64,000 nt of DNA from Sporothrix humicola. Taxonomy: Eukaryota; Ascomycota; Sordariomycetes; Ophiostomatales; Ophiostomataceae. Below the pieces are notes generated by a model, which saw only the letters and a list, made by a program, of their open reading frames with translations, was not told where the DNA came from and searched no databases. The position numbers and the translations under genes were made by a program. This document shows positions 1 through 13,071 of the stretch, piece by piece (positions within the stretch are counted from its first letter, which is position 1; each line of letters begins with the position of its first letter). The stretch lies in the NCBI GenBank assembly GCA_021396245.1, contig WNYE01000013.1, positions 372,001 through 436,000 of the forward strand, read 5' to 3'.

Positions 1-2390
1 AGCTACCTGAAAAAGTGACGAAAAGGAGGGCCCGAGCCAAGAGAACCAAGACGACCAAGAGCCGCGTACGCAACGCCGAGACTCTAGGAGCCAAGGTAAA
101 AGACCACCGACAAGGTCATTTTCTTGGGCCTTGAGGGCAAAGTACTATATATTTTTACTTTTATGGCATTTTATGACTTTTGGTCATGATAAACTCTTTC
201 CTTACGTCTTGAGCTCCTGAAGAGCTTCAGCCGTGCCAGGAGGCGGGAAGCCCCACTACCGGGAGCGTACCGAGCCAACCAACCAATCAGCTTACATACA
301 CGATCTCCAGCAAAACTCGGAAGTATCACGTTCCATATCACGTGCTCATAAAGACCTGTTGGGCAAGTTCGAGATACTAATTAGGCGGCCGGAAGGCTGA
401 AAAACGCAGTGGTAAGAAAAGCAGTGGCATGAAGGCAATACGAAGGTGGTTGATGAATGCGAGGATAAGTCACGAAGGTTTTGAATATGTGAATTGATAA
501 AGACTGGCGAGGAAAAGAGAAGATATCTATTGTGATGGCAAAAAAGAAGAGAAACCCGCCGTGCCATTGTGTGGTGATGTACACGTGATCCGAGAATCGG
601 AGGAGGACGTGACAGGACTGTCTGACTGTGTACTCCGTAAAGAAGGAGCCATCCAGAACACAAGAGACAGGAATCCAGAACCTAGGTCCCACAGTAAAAA
701 AGACCACATCACCACTGAAAACTCACCTCGTTCTTGCCAGAAATTTGACGAGAGGCGAAAGACCCAGGGGCTCCTGCCAATTGCGTGTTTGTTGCCGTTT
801 TTAGACACAAATCGGAGGTTCCCAAAGCCCGCTAGCCACCAGCGCTAGACAGGCGTCCAACGTGTTGCCCATCCACCAAAACCCACAGCACCACAACGTC
901 GAGCAGGGAAAGGGGAAGAGAAGAAGGGCAAAGTGAGAAAGAAAAAAGAAAAAAGGAGAGAAAAGCGAGCTGGCATGGCGTTCTCAGTTCGCCTCCATTC
1001 TCAGCCTACCAACGGCCAGCCCCGTTGGTTCTAGCGCCTTAGCTATCGCCAGTGGTCTTTTTCTGTCTTTCTGTCTTTTCGTCTTTTTCGCTTTCCTGGT
1101 AACGACTCGGCGTTCCAGTGGACGGTGCTGGCCAGACCTGGTCGACCAGGGCGACGGCTTTCAAAAACCACGGCTGTTTCTGCCACCATCCCCTGTCGAT
1201 GTCAAGTGCGTTCCGTAGCTTTGGATACCTGTCTTATCGACGTTATTGTGTGTCTTTTTGGTGTATTAATCCCTGGCTCCTGGATCCCTCAATTCCGTTC
1301 CTGCCCGTTTGCCAATCCATGGTGTACGCAAGGTGTGATGTGCCCCGGTCACTCCTTCCCCTCGTTCTCTCTTCCTTTTTGTGTTTCTCCTCTCCGCCTG
1401 CTCCGTCCATACTGTCAGACCAGGCTCGCACCTGCACTCTTTTCTTTCGCCTGCGCTTGCCTGCAAGTTCTTTTCAAATACGCCCATGCCCGCCCAGGCA
1501 GGAGCTATGCTCAGAGTTTCATCGCGCACCTTCCCCCGAGACCTCCCAAAAGTAAGGTGTGGTGCCCGCTGCACGCCGCTGCACGCTACATTTTAGTGCA
1601 TACAGCTTGCATACAGCAACCACGCCGCCCACCGCCCGCCCTACGCTCTTGCCTGTTCTGAGGTCGTCTGTCCCAGTCCCAATCCAATCCACCCCCCGTC
1701 CAATCCTATCCCAGCCTTTCCCCTTTCTGGCCCTTCCCTCTTTTGGCGTCCCTCTCCATCCAACCACCACCACACAACAGAACCGGCCCCTTTTCTGAGT
1801 TCTCCTCAACGCTTTGCATCCTTTCCATCGGTTCCGTGTGTCTCGCTCCTCAGCATTCTTCTCTCTTCTCACCTCTCGACACGCAATCGCATCGTCGCAA
1901 ACCCGTTTATTGTTACCTCGTCTCTTTTCGTCGCTCGTTTGTCGGTTCTCGATTGGCCCTCCTCGATTTCCTCGATTTGCACGCTCTTCTCTACGGACTT
2001 TCACGGAGTGCGTCGTAATACGTCGTAACGCATTTGATCTCGCTTCTCAGCTCTCCCAGGTCCAGCCCTCCAGCCTCTCGCCCCCAATAGAACCCGACTG
2101 GGCACCTGTCCCGACTCCGAACGGCTGAGCCAGCGCTCTTCTGTCTGCGTTTGCATCTGTATCAGCATCTGCATCACCCCTTCCCACATTGTTTCCCTCT
2201 CGATACATCAACATCTCCTACTCATCCTTGCTCGCCATGTTCATGCCAAACGCTCGCCTCGACCAGCTCGTATAGGAAGTGGTATCATGCCCGCCGACCA
2301 GCTGCGCTTCCTCCCCAAACCTGCCGCACCAATTGTGCTCGTTTGCTCGTCGACATTTCGCTCCTAGATCCGGTCTAGCTTTCCTCCAAC
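1..2390. other. Gene-free upstream region and pyrimidine-rich leader
   Basis: No convincing gene. The first 1 kb or so is mixed in composition. From about 1,040 to 2,390 the + strand becomes strongly C/T-rich, as in the leaders of other forward genes here, so this is probably the promoter and long 5' untranslated region of the Sec7 gene starting at 2391. The many short reading frames are Ser/Pro/Leu-rich products of this composition and show no domain. Confidence 0.6.
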
Positions 2391-5300
2391 ATGCCTTTCC
2401 TTCGCCGCCGCGGCGTCATGGCCAGCGAGTCGGACATGCGCCGGCACACATCCATCTTCAGTCCTCTCACTGCCCCGAAGCTGCCGCAACAACAGCAAGC
2501 AGACCAGCCACCACTGCCTCGCCCAGAACCCGTCAGCGTACAATCCGAGCCAGCTGTCACCCTGCTTAGACACCCTGTTGCGTCCAACTCGGGATCGGTC
2601 GACCTCGGCACTGCAGTGGCTAATGCAGGCACAGCAGCTGCCATCTCGGTCACCGAACCTACGACGCCTGCTACACCGAGCAACCCACCACCAACATCCA
2701 TAATACGTCCATCTACACCATCTTTCGATGGCCGACACAGCAGCGCGGAAGACGGGACGCGCGGTGTCGTTTCTATCGGCAGCGACTACCTCAGTCGACC
2801 CGACTCTCCCCCCATCCAGGAGCAGACACCTAAGCATCGTCGCTTCTCACTCCTTCGTTTCCGCAACGCCTCGGATTCCCAACTTGCTGCGCGTGCCCGA
2901 CAACATGCGCAGGCAGAGGCTGAGGCCATTCCACCCATGCCAAACCGTAAGCTTACTCTGAGCTGTTTGCTGTTGATTCGATAGGCTCGTAACCATTACT
3001 AACACCCATGCAGCCCCAGAAATCATCATGACTGCACCGACCTTTGAGCTCAGCGCCGCTCCGCAGAAACGGCAGAACCGCATGAAACTTCCGAATATTG
3101 CACGGAAATCTAGTGATTTGCCACGCATAAACGACGCCGAGGAACCTGCTGGCCGTACTAGCAGCACGTTTGGCAGCTGGTCAAGGCGAGAGAGACGCAA
3201 GTCCATGATCGCACCGTTCAAGTCAAACGGCAAGCAGCCGGCCATTGCGTTTGACGAAGCAGCCATCATCCAGCAGCAGCAACAACAGCAGCAACAGCAT
3301 AGCAACCCTCCACCAGAATACGGCGATGAATCAGGCACCTCACTTGCTCTTCCCGTCAACCGCCTCTCCGAATCTTCACGCTCCGACGGTAGCTCCGGCG
3401 ACCGTGTTTACGGGAGCACCACCACGACCACGCACACCGTCCACACCACCACCACCTTCTTCCGTCTATCCCGTCGTCGCAAGAACTCCAACCCGCCTTC
3501 TCTCTTCCCAATCGGTCATTTGCCGCAAAAGGGGCAACCCACCACCCCCATCGACGGCGCTATCTCCGAGAACGGCACCGATGCTGATGCCCTCAACACC
3601 AAACCACCATCCAGAGCGCCCAGTCGAGGCGTGGGGGCCTTCGGGCGAGGGGGTCTTGGCGGTCTTGGCGTCGAGGAGCAGGAGACGCCGACACAGTCGC
3701 GGCCAGTGTCGCAGAGACACGGCACGGCAACTCCACCGACTGGTCTGGCGCCATCCCCGGCCATGGCCCTCTTCCAAAAGGGCAACCCGTCTCCCGCCTC
3801 TGCCTTCTTCCGGCCTAGTTCACGGAACTCTGGCCAGTCTTCCCCCACGCGCTCAATTCCAGGACCTGGTGGCCCGCTGGGTAGAGGCCGGTCATCCACT
3901 CTGAGCTCCATCGGGCGTGACTCTGTCGCTGGCCGGGAGTCTACGGACGAACATCTTACGCCGCCAACACTGAGAAGCTCTTCGTCTGCTACTGGCAGAA
4001 AGAGCTTCAGTGACCTGCTTGGCCTGAGCCGGTTAAGGCAAAACTCGGAACCAAACCGCCAAGGTGCTCTCACCCCTGCAACCCCCTGCTCGACCAACTC
4101 CAAGAACAACTCCCTGCAACTGCCGCGCGATTCGTTTGTCCTCCCAGAGCGCCGAGAAGATGACACCCCTGCCAAGTATCTTGCCCGTTTGGAGGAGGTG
4201 GTGAGCCGGAGCGTGATTGGCAGTGCCCTGTCCAAGTCGAACGACCCATTCTCCCAGGCAGTTCTGCGGAGTTACATGCGGAGCTTCAAGTTCTTCACCG
4301 ACCCGATGGACATGGCTATCCGGAAACTGCTCATGGACGCCGAGCTGCCTCGCGAGACCCAGCACATTGACCGCTTCCTACAAGCTTTTGCCAACCGGTA
4401 CCACGAGTGCAACCCGGGTATCTTCTCGACTCCCGATCAGGCCTATTTCATTGCGTTCTCCCTCCTGATTCTGCACACGGACGTCTTCAACAAGAACAAC
4501 AAGCACAAGATGCAAAAGTCTGACTACCAGAAGAACACACGCGGCGAAGGCATCTTTGACGAGATCCTTGAGGTTTTCTACGACAACATTTCTTACACGC
4601 CCTTTATCCATGTTGAGGACGATCTCGATATCAACGGCGAGCGTATCGTTGCTCACAAGGCGAAGCGCAAGAACATTCTGCCCAACACTGGTCTCGATAT
4701 TGCCAAGAAGTCAACCAAGGAGCCCATTGATCCTTACACCCTGATCATCGACGACAAGCTGGACATTTTGCGGCCGAATCTCAAGGACGTCATGCAACTG
4801 GACGACCCTTACAGCTACCTCGGTACGGCCAAGTCTCTGAACATGAAGGAGCTGCAGACCACATTCTTCCGAACTGGTGTGCTGCAGATTGTCTCCGCCC
4901 GCTCACGCCCAGATGCCTTCATGACGGAGAAGACGGCCACAAACCCACAGGAAGCTCACCCGGGTATTGTGGACATCAAGATCACCAAGGTCGGCCTTCT
5001 CTGGCGAAAGGATGCAAAGAAGAAGAAGACGCGGTCACCGTGGCAGGAGTGGGGTGCTATCCTCACCGGCGCCCAGCTGTACTTCTTCCGCAACACTTCG
5101 TGGGTCAAGAATCTGATGCACCAGTACGAGACCCACATCAAGCACGGCCATGATGGCATCCCGATCATTTTCAAGCCGCCATTGGAGGAGTTTAAGCCGG
5201 ATGGTCTCATGTCAACCAACGGGGCCGTTGCCCTTCTTGATTCTTCTTACAAAAAGCACAAACATGCGTTCACGTATGTCAGCCACGGCGGTGTCGAGGA

Positions 5301-7602
5301 AGTACTCCTGGCCGACAACGAGGATGAGATGAACGACTGGCTTGCCAAGCTCAACTATGCCGCCGCTTTCCGCACCTCTGGTGTCCGCATGCGTGGTGTT
5401 GTCGGTGGCTTCTACGAGGGCCAGGATCGGCGGGCCATCCGGCGCCTCGGCTCCGACGAAGGCCAATCGGTGCAGACACCGAGCGGTGAAGTCACGATTA
5501 CGCGCAGCAGAATCGACCACAAGATGGCTCACGATATCCTGGCTGCTCGCCGGGACATCATGTTCCAGAAGATGGATGACGCCAACCAGAAGCTTGAAGA
5601 GGAAGGGAAGCGCCTTGAAGTTCAGCTGCGCAACTCGCGCCACCTGCAGATTCTCGCACCCATCCAGCCCAAGACGCGCGAACAGATGCTGATATCGGCA
5701 GCACGGATGGACACGCAGCTCAAGTGGACCCGGATGACCATGTGGCGGCTCAAGTGCCACAGAGACATTCTAGAGATGGATCTTGACGAAGAACGCCAGC
5801 TCAGCCTCGACCCTGACCATGCCTTGGCGAGCGGCGCTGCCTTTGCCGGCATGATTGGTGTGTCTCCGGCTACGTCGGGCATGGTGGCCATGAACAGCGC
5901 TGCCATCACGTCTGCCACCGAGAAGCCGTCGCAGTCTCACTCTCAGCAGGCCAGTCTCCAGCGCGAGCAGTCGAAGGCCAGCACGTCCAGCACTGTTCTT
6001 CCCCGCAGCCCTCAGTCAGCCACGCATCGTGGCAGCATCAGCTCTGGCGGTCTTGCAGCTGGCCCGGCCGCGCCTGACTCGCCGACGTCTGACGATGTCT
6101 TCCAGACGCCACCCACGAGCGCCACAGCTGCCGCCTTCTTCCAACATAAGCACCAGAACTCGTCGGATGTGGCCGCTGCCGGTCTCGACTTTACAAGCCT
6201 GCGCAAGGGTTCTGTGTCGAGCGCCATGTCTTCTGGCCCCTCGATCGCATCCACTCCTCCGCGTGCTGTGCGCAGCTTGAACTCTGCCCACGATAGCACA
6301 CCTCAGAGCAAGCTGGCCGCTCCCACGTCTGCTCCTGCGCAAAAGGACGACGAAGTGGACCCCAACGATGTCGATGCCGATGAGCACAGTCTTCTCCAGA
6401 AGACGGGCCTGCTCGAGTCTGTCGCTACCAACACCAGTGGCAGTGCCAGCAACGCCGGCAAGAACAAGGCCGTTGGCCTCGAAGACCCTGGCAGTGTTTC
6501 GGTCGACTCCAAGCAGCAATCGTCACAGGATGCCTCGCAGGCAACGTCCCAGCATGACAAGAATAAGATTCGCCGCAGCCTGCACCGCACGCTCAGAGAA
6601 GGTGCTGGCCACCTGTCTACGCGTGGCCGCAAGACCAAGGATGCCACAGCCACTGGCGGCCAAGAAGACGGTGCAGAGGAGCCTATCACTCTTGAACGCG
6701 GCACCGGCTCGTTTGTCGTTCACGGCAAGAAGGCCTCGGTCATCAACTTTGGCGGCGACTTCACGTCCATTCTCCCACCAGATGAGCGTCTTCGCCAGCG
6801 CAAGCAACAGCAACAGCAGCAGCAGCAGGCAACGTCGTCCCAGTCTCAGACTCAGTCACAGCGCCTCGCTACGGTGCCTGACGCATCTTCCTCGTCGACG
6901 CCAGCGCCCCTCCAGCCGCAGGTTACTGGCCAGGATGACGCGAGTCTGATATCGTCGAGCAACGGCGGCGAGAACAGCATCAACAATGGCAACGCCGTCG
7001 ATAACAGCATCTTTGGCATCCACAGCGACTACCGTGCAGCCATGTTCCAGGACCGCGAACGCCGCGAATCGGCCGCTAGCGCCAGCACGGCCACGGCCCG
7101 TAGCTTCCGCGAGCTCCACCGCAAATATTCGTCCGTGCGCGCAGCTAGCCGCTCGAGCACGGGCGGCAAGGCGCTCATTTCGGACGACGACGAGAGCGAG
7201 GCGGCCGTCAGCAACTCCGAGGGCCGCCACACGCCGCTGTCTCTTGGACTGGACGAGGCGGCTGGTACCAGTGCTGACCGTGAGAGAAAGCGGAAGAAGT
7301 ACCTGTCTGGTGTCGGCGAGGCCAGCGGCAGCGACGAGGAGCGCCGTGCTGCCCAGACTGGCGCTGACGAGGTCGACAACTCTGATGACGACAACGATGA
7401 AACGAACAGCAATGATGGCGATGCTGTGGACGCCGAGGAATTCCTCAGCGTTCCGAGCAGTGCTGCCGCCCAGGCCCAGTTCTTCACGCCCGATCCTCCA
7501 GCGTCGCCTGCGCTGCCTGTGCAGGCACCGGAGGGCGCAGACGTCGCTGCATCGCCAGAGGAGCCGGCGCCGAGCCAGAAGCTCCAAGCCGTTCAAGTCT
7601 AG
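2391..7602 (+). CDS. Sec7/PH-domain Arf guanine nucleotide exchange factor (Syt1-like)
   Basis: Two exons, 2391-2946 and 3014-7602, joined across a 67-nt intron (GTAAGC donor, ATGCAG acceptor) that keeps phase; 1714 residues. The Sec7 domain spans about residues 565-735. It contains the sequence LPRETQHIDRFLQAF, where Glu633 matches the catalytic glutamic finger that displaces GDP from Arf-type GTPases. A PH domain follows at about 836-970 (KVGLLWRKDAKKKKTRSPWQ at its start) and should bind membrane phosphoinositides. The order disordered N-terminus, Sec7, PH matches yeast Syt1, which acts at the late Golgi. The long C-terminal third is low-complexity, Ser/Ala/Gln-rich and acidic near its end. 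Two polyglutamine runs lie in disordered regions. The family is certain; the precise Arf or Arl substrate is inferred. Confidence 0.92.
3271..3297 (+). repeat. CAG/CAA polyglutamine run (Q9)
   Basis: Nine consecutive glutamine codons, mixed CAG and CAA, in the disordered N-terminal part of the Sec7 protein. Mixed codons suggest the run is more stable than a pure CAG tract. Confidence 0.9.
6805..6828 (+). repeat. CAA/CAG polyglutamine run (Q8)
   Basis: Eight consecutive glutamine codons in the C-terminal disordered tail of the Sec7 protein, the last five being pure CAG. Probably length-variable between strains. Confidence 0.9.
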
Positions 7603-10600
7603 CTGGCCCGACGAATTTCATGCGGGGCGCGGGCCGTGGTGTAGACGATTGGTCAATGTTGACCTACCCCCCTTTTTTGTATTTCACACTCCTTTCTTGC
7701 CTTATCCAGCGACATTCTTTTTACGACTGATTTTTATTTACTTTTACCATACATCCTATTACTGCTCATTACCCCCTCTTTTTGCAACACAACAGCTCAC
7801 CACGGCTGTATCAACACATCGCGGGTTCCTCTTCAGCCAGGACTCTTTTACTTTCTTCTTAACTTCTTCATTTTTGCCATTCTCTTTATGTACGTATAAT
7901 TAGAGCGACGGATGGGATTGGATTGAGCGGCCTTTTGTGTCGGGCCTTTTATTTTTTCAGGTAGTGCATTTGCTCTTTTTTACAGCGGGTAGATAAAATC
8001 GGTAATAATGAATCCATACAATACAAAGAAAATAATCCCCAGAGAAGCAGTGTGATTCAGACAAATGAGATAGCCAACAAAATGCAGAGACGCAAAAGCC
8101 CGTGACAGGAAGTACACACACGTCTTCGTCTGATCTTACTGATCGGCGTGTGATAACAGATACCAAGCTGTGTCCAGAGCACGGAGCATTTATGCACATT
8201 GCCACTCATACTTCCTAAAAGAAAACTCTTGTGTTTTCCATGCACACTCTCAAAGGATATCACCAAATTGTAGACCGCAGCTTGTCTGTCTCGAAGTTTC
8301 AATCACGAAAGTTGCATGGCCAGATCTCTCGGGCGGCAGAGGCAGATCTCAGGGGGCGCAACAAAAAGAAAACAAAACAATTAAACTCTTTCTTTCGTTC
8401 CGTCTTTATTTTCGTATTTTATTTTTGCTTTGACGCGAAGGTGTGCCTCAGAGGCCAATTAAAGAGACCCATATCCACGACGCAGATGCAGCCCATCTGC
8501 GGGCCGCAGCCCATCAGAGAAGCGCATCTCCCCAGAAAATCAAAACAACGCGTAAAGTGGTTTTCCTCTTTTGGTGAGCTGGCCAGGGAGAGGGAGTGGC
8601 CGTGTCGCGTCGCGGGCCAATCGTTGACGGGTCCACTTTATTCCAGCCAATCATAGTCATCCATTTCACGCAGGAAGAGGTCCGCGCGCGTGGGCCACAA
8701 ACTGCCCGCGAAACAAGACCTGGGATTCAAGCAATGGCAGCCAATCAAGGCCGTTGACACGCGTGAACATCGAGTGGAAGAGGGGTGGAGTTTCGAAAGA
8801 GACCTGGCGATGCTCCTCAGCGAGTCATTTATGCCTTTTTTTTATCGTCATTTCCTCCCTTTGCATCGCGAACAAGTGGGCTTCTCTTTGTTGTTTGTTT
8901 ACCTTTTTTGCCTCTTCACGCGATGAAGCGCAAGGGAGGTCGTATCTGGCCGAAAACGTGCAGCTCTGCATGTCGTTTCGTGACGTGAAGAGCCAATTCG
9001 TTCATTTCCCTCGATTTCGCCCAATTCGTGCCACTTTGCACGGCGGAAAGCGTCAGGCACAGGAACAGCCCCGCGTGACTCGATCGATCTTGAGCACAGT
9101 TATCACAACAGAACACTCACACACCCAAAGGCCACATGGGACGATGTGTATGTGTGGACGGGGTGCTGTGCTTTGATATGTCCGATGAAATGTGAAAAGG
9201 CGTGGCTCCAGTAGATCGATAGAGAATAAGGCAAAAATGCAAAAAAGAACAAAAGGAAGGAAGCACGTTGGCTCGTGCGGGACACACTCGACAGCCTCAC
9301 CGCACGGCAGCTCGCTCTTGCCCTTGCAGCCATTACGCCGTGTGAGTCGTTCTTTCCGCTACCCGGCCTCGTGGCTTCCCCTCGCAAAATGCATTTAAGA
9401 GGACTTTAAGAGGTCCAGGAAGGTACCTTTAAATGGGTTCGAGAACGCCCAGCTAGACAAGACAAGAAGCCACGACCAAGCGTTCTGTCTCCGCCGCGCT
9501 GTCGCGCTTGCCTTCCCTGTTTCTTTTTCTGTAAGCGGCCACTTGCCGGAGACAGCAAGGCGCATATAAAAACAACACGAAAAAAGACCACCGACATCTC
9601 AGACAACAACATCAAAACAACGGACGGGAAAGGTAAAAAGGGGTCTCGAAATGGGCCTTGCTAGCGAACGAACACCAGACAAGCGGCTTTCGCGTGTTGT
9701 GGGCCACGGCCGCCGCTGGAATGCGCGTCACAAAAAGATGGGGCCAGACCGCTCTCTGTAAATGGGCTGCTTACGGTGGAAGATCTTCCCTTAACGGCGC
9801 TGTATTTGTGTCGTTACAGCGCTCTCCAGGATCCTCAGCGCCGCCGGCCGTTGGTGACTGTTGTGATACCCGGTGATGGTCAGGGGCGCTAGTCCATATT
9901 CGGCACCAGTGGCTCGTGCTCCCTTCGAGCTAGCAGCCCTGGCCACAACAATGGCAAGTCCTCTCTTCACGCCCGCTGAACTGCCCACCCCCCTCTTCCT
10001 CGCTCCTTCCCTGCGCGTTTCTCTCCTCTTGTCCCTCTTTCCCTCCTAGTCAGCTCTAGTTCCCCTGCCACCACCAGCCAAAATCCACTACCGCCCGCTC
10101 GCCGTCGCTGCCCTTCCCGCCCAGAGCAACCCCCCAGCACCAAAGTACCTTCTCACCCCCTTCCTTTCTGGTCGTTGACGGTCGCTCCTTCCCTCTTTTC
10201 TCACCTCCTGCCTTTTTTCCTCTATCCACGACCAACCTCCGTGACCTCGACACTAGGCAATTCAAAGCAAACAACAATAACAACATCGACCTCTCACTCT
10301 CCTTCACTCTCCGCCACCACACATCTCTTTTCACGCCCTCCTACAACCTACGCGACATCGCGGTACCGCGTCGCCCTCATCCGATTCCTAAGCATCGTCT
10401 TTCTCCTTCGATTGGCAAACGCCCGTCGAAGTAGCCGCCCACGCACCTATTTGCTATCCGCATCGTCCTAGAAACCATCTCCTCTTGACATCTCTCCTTT
10501 TCGCCTGTCACGACCGACGAGCATCTTTGATACCCAGCGTTTGCATTTTATTCACCGCCTCTGATTCTCCAAGCTCGACGCCATCGACAGCCGAATCTGC

Positions 10601-10839
10601 GATCCACAGCGACGTATCACTTTCTTTCGGAGCATGCAGTAGAAATCGACATCAACATTCCTTAGGACCGACTCTTGCGCGGCTATTGTCTGTTTCGGAT
10701 CACATCTCTTCTTTTTTTACCCTCTCGCATCACCAGGGGAGACGTCCAGTCTCTGCCTGTAGCTGTCGCTCTTGCTGCGCACGACCCCAACGTCAAAACA
10801 GCTTCACGACGACAAACACATTTCAATTCACAATTCACG
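7603..10839. other. Intergenic region with Cdh1 promoter and pyrimidine-rich leader
   Basis: No gene seen. The first 400 bases are T-rich and probably hold the 3' end of the Sec7 transcript. The middle (8.2-9.8 kb) is of mixed composition. From about 9,960 to 10,839 the + strand is C/T-rich and is probably the 5' leader of the Cdh1 gene. Short frames here lack domain content. Confidence 0.55.
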
Positions 10840-13071
10840 ATGGCTTCCGACGCCAATAAAGATGGCGTCGGCTCGATTGCCGGGCCATCTTCAGCAGCAC
10901 TTCCAGCATCGACAGGAGCCTCCGAATCAATAGCGCCATCATTAACGCCCGCCGCATCATCATCCTCCGCGGCACCAACAACATCTGCCTCAAAGCCGAA
11001 CGCAAGGATAGCCACCACACCGCCCCCAGCTTCGGCCCATTTGCAGCAAGCATCCACGCCCTCCTCCTCTTCATTGCTCCGCACACACCTCTTCGACATC
11101 AAGAGAAACGGCAACGGGATTGACGGCACCAGCAATTCCGCACCAGGAAGTAGCACAAGAAACAACATGTCCGCAACGGCACGGCTCGCAAGAGCCAATG
11201 CACGCATCGGCGGCAGCACCGGCACCGGTAGCAGCAGCCACCTCGACGCCGCCGTCACGGGTGGCCGCAACCGCAGCAGCAGCACAGGCGTCCTCGACGC
11301 CGACGCTGTCGACCATGCCCTGCGTCGCGAGATTGGTCGCCAGAGCTACCACTTGCCACCACCACCACAACGAGAGGGAACGCCTGGCGCGAGTCCGCAT
11401 AGAAAGCGGCAACGTATCAACGGCGATCGGTACGTCAATCTGCTTCCCTTTTGTGCGTATTGTGAGGCATTCGAATGCTAACAGCCCCAGCTTTATTCCC
11501 ACAAGGTCGGGCCAAGACCTTCAAGCCAGCTTTAGTCTCCTGCACGAAGACGGCTCGCCCGCCACACCGTCGAAGCAAAAGAAGCGGACACCACACGGCG
11601 ACCTGCACTTCCAGAAGAGTATGTTTGCCCCGGAGGATTTTGGAATCGAAACGTGCGAATGGTTACTAACATCAACTCAGCTGAGGAGGCTAACCGCACA
11701 TTCTCGACATTGCTGCGCGCAGAGCTCTTTGAAGACTCGATACCACAGGTCACACCGCCATCCATGTCGCCTGATCACACTCTTCCCAGCTCCTCCCGCG
11801 TCACAAATGTCATTGACGGCACCCGTTCACACACACCGCCACGCACCACCAACCCCACCGCCTCTTCCGCCAGCGCTACTTCCATGACTCCCTCTACGCC
11901 GCACAAGAACCTCTTCTCCTACATGTCGCCCCGCCAATTCAGCCACGTTGCCGGCCACCCGACGCCATCAAGAACACCGCAAAGTCGGCATGGCCCGAAT
12001 CTCGATACGCGCGCCGAAATCTACAGCCTGTCACCCGTCCGCTTTGGCAGCCAGCAGATCCTGATGAGCCCCCGCCGGCAACCAAGAGCCGTGAGCAAGG
12101 TTCCCTACAAGGTTTTGGACGCCCCAGAGCTTGCCGATGACTTTTACCTGAACCTGGTCGACTGGGGTAGTGCCAATGTCCTGGGCGTCGGTCTAGGCTC
12201 GAGCGTTTATTTGTGGAACGCGCAAACGAGCCGCGTGAACAAGCTGTGCACATTGCCCGATGACGACACCGTCACCAGCGTGTCCTGGATTCAGAAGGGC
12301 ACGCATCTTGCTATTGGAACAAGCAAGGGCCTTGTTCAAATTTGGGACGCAGAGAAATCTCGGCGGCTGCGTACAATGACAGGGCATACTATGCGTGTCA
12401 GCTCGCTCGCTTGGAACACTCACATTCTCACTTCCGGGTCTAGAGACCGCCTTATTTATCATCGTGATGTGCGGGCCCCGGATCAGTGGTTGCGCAAGCT
12501 CGTGGGCCATAAGCAGGAAGTCTGCGGCTTGAAATGGAACTGCGAAGACGGCCAACTGGCCAGCGGCGGCAACGACAACAAACTCATGGTCTGGGACAAG
12601 CTCTCTGAAACACCGCTGTGGAAGTTCTCTGACCACACTGCTGCTGTCAAAGCTATTGCCTGGTCGCCGCACCAGCGTGGACTGCTGGCATCCGGCGGTG
12701 GTACGGCCGACCGCCGCATTATTTTCCACGACACGCTTCGCGGTACCGCGATTAACGAGATCGATACCGGAAGCCAGGTCTGCAATCTCGCTTGGTCCAA
12801 GAACTCTAACGAAATCGTGTCCACCCACGGCTACTCCCAGAACCAGATCGTCGTCTGGAAGTACCCTTCCATGACTCAGGTGGTCAGCTTGACCGGCCAC
12901 ACCTATCGTGTGCTGTACCTGGCTATGAGCCCGGACGGACGCGTCGTTGTGACTGGCGCCGGCGACGAAACACTGCGCTTCTGGAACGTCTTTGGCCGCA
13001 AGCCTGGAACCCGTGAGGACAGCGACGGCAGCGGTGGTGGCCGCCTTGCCGACTGGGGCGTGATCCGGTAG
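10840..13071 (+). CDS. APC/C activator Cdh1/fizzy-related (WD40)
   Basis: Three exons, 10840-11429, 11491-11618 and 11681-13071, all in phase; 702 residues. The protein activates the anaphase-promoting complex in late mitosis and G1 and recruits substrates for ubiquitination. Three signatures support this: a C-box DRFIPTR at residues 196-202, created exactly by splicing the first intron; a seven-blade WD40 domain over about 386-690; and a C-terminal Ile-Arg tail (ends WGVIR) that docks on the APC/C. The segment VPYKVLDAPELADDFYLNL before the propeller is characteristic of the Cdh1/fizzy-related branch rather than Cdc20. The first 190 residues are low-complexity Ser/Ala/Thr-rich sequence likely to carry regulatory phosphosites. 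Confidence 0.95.
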
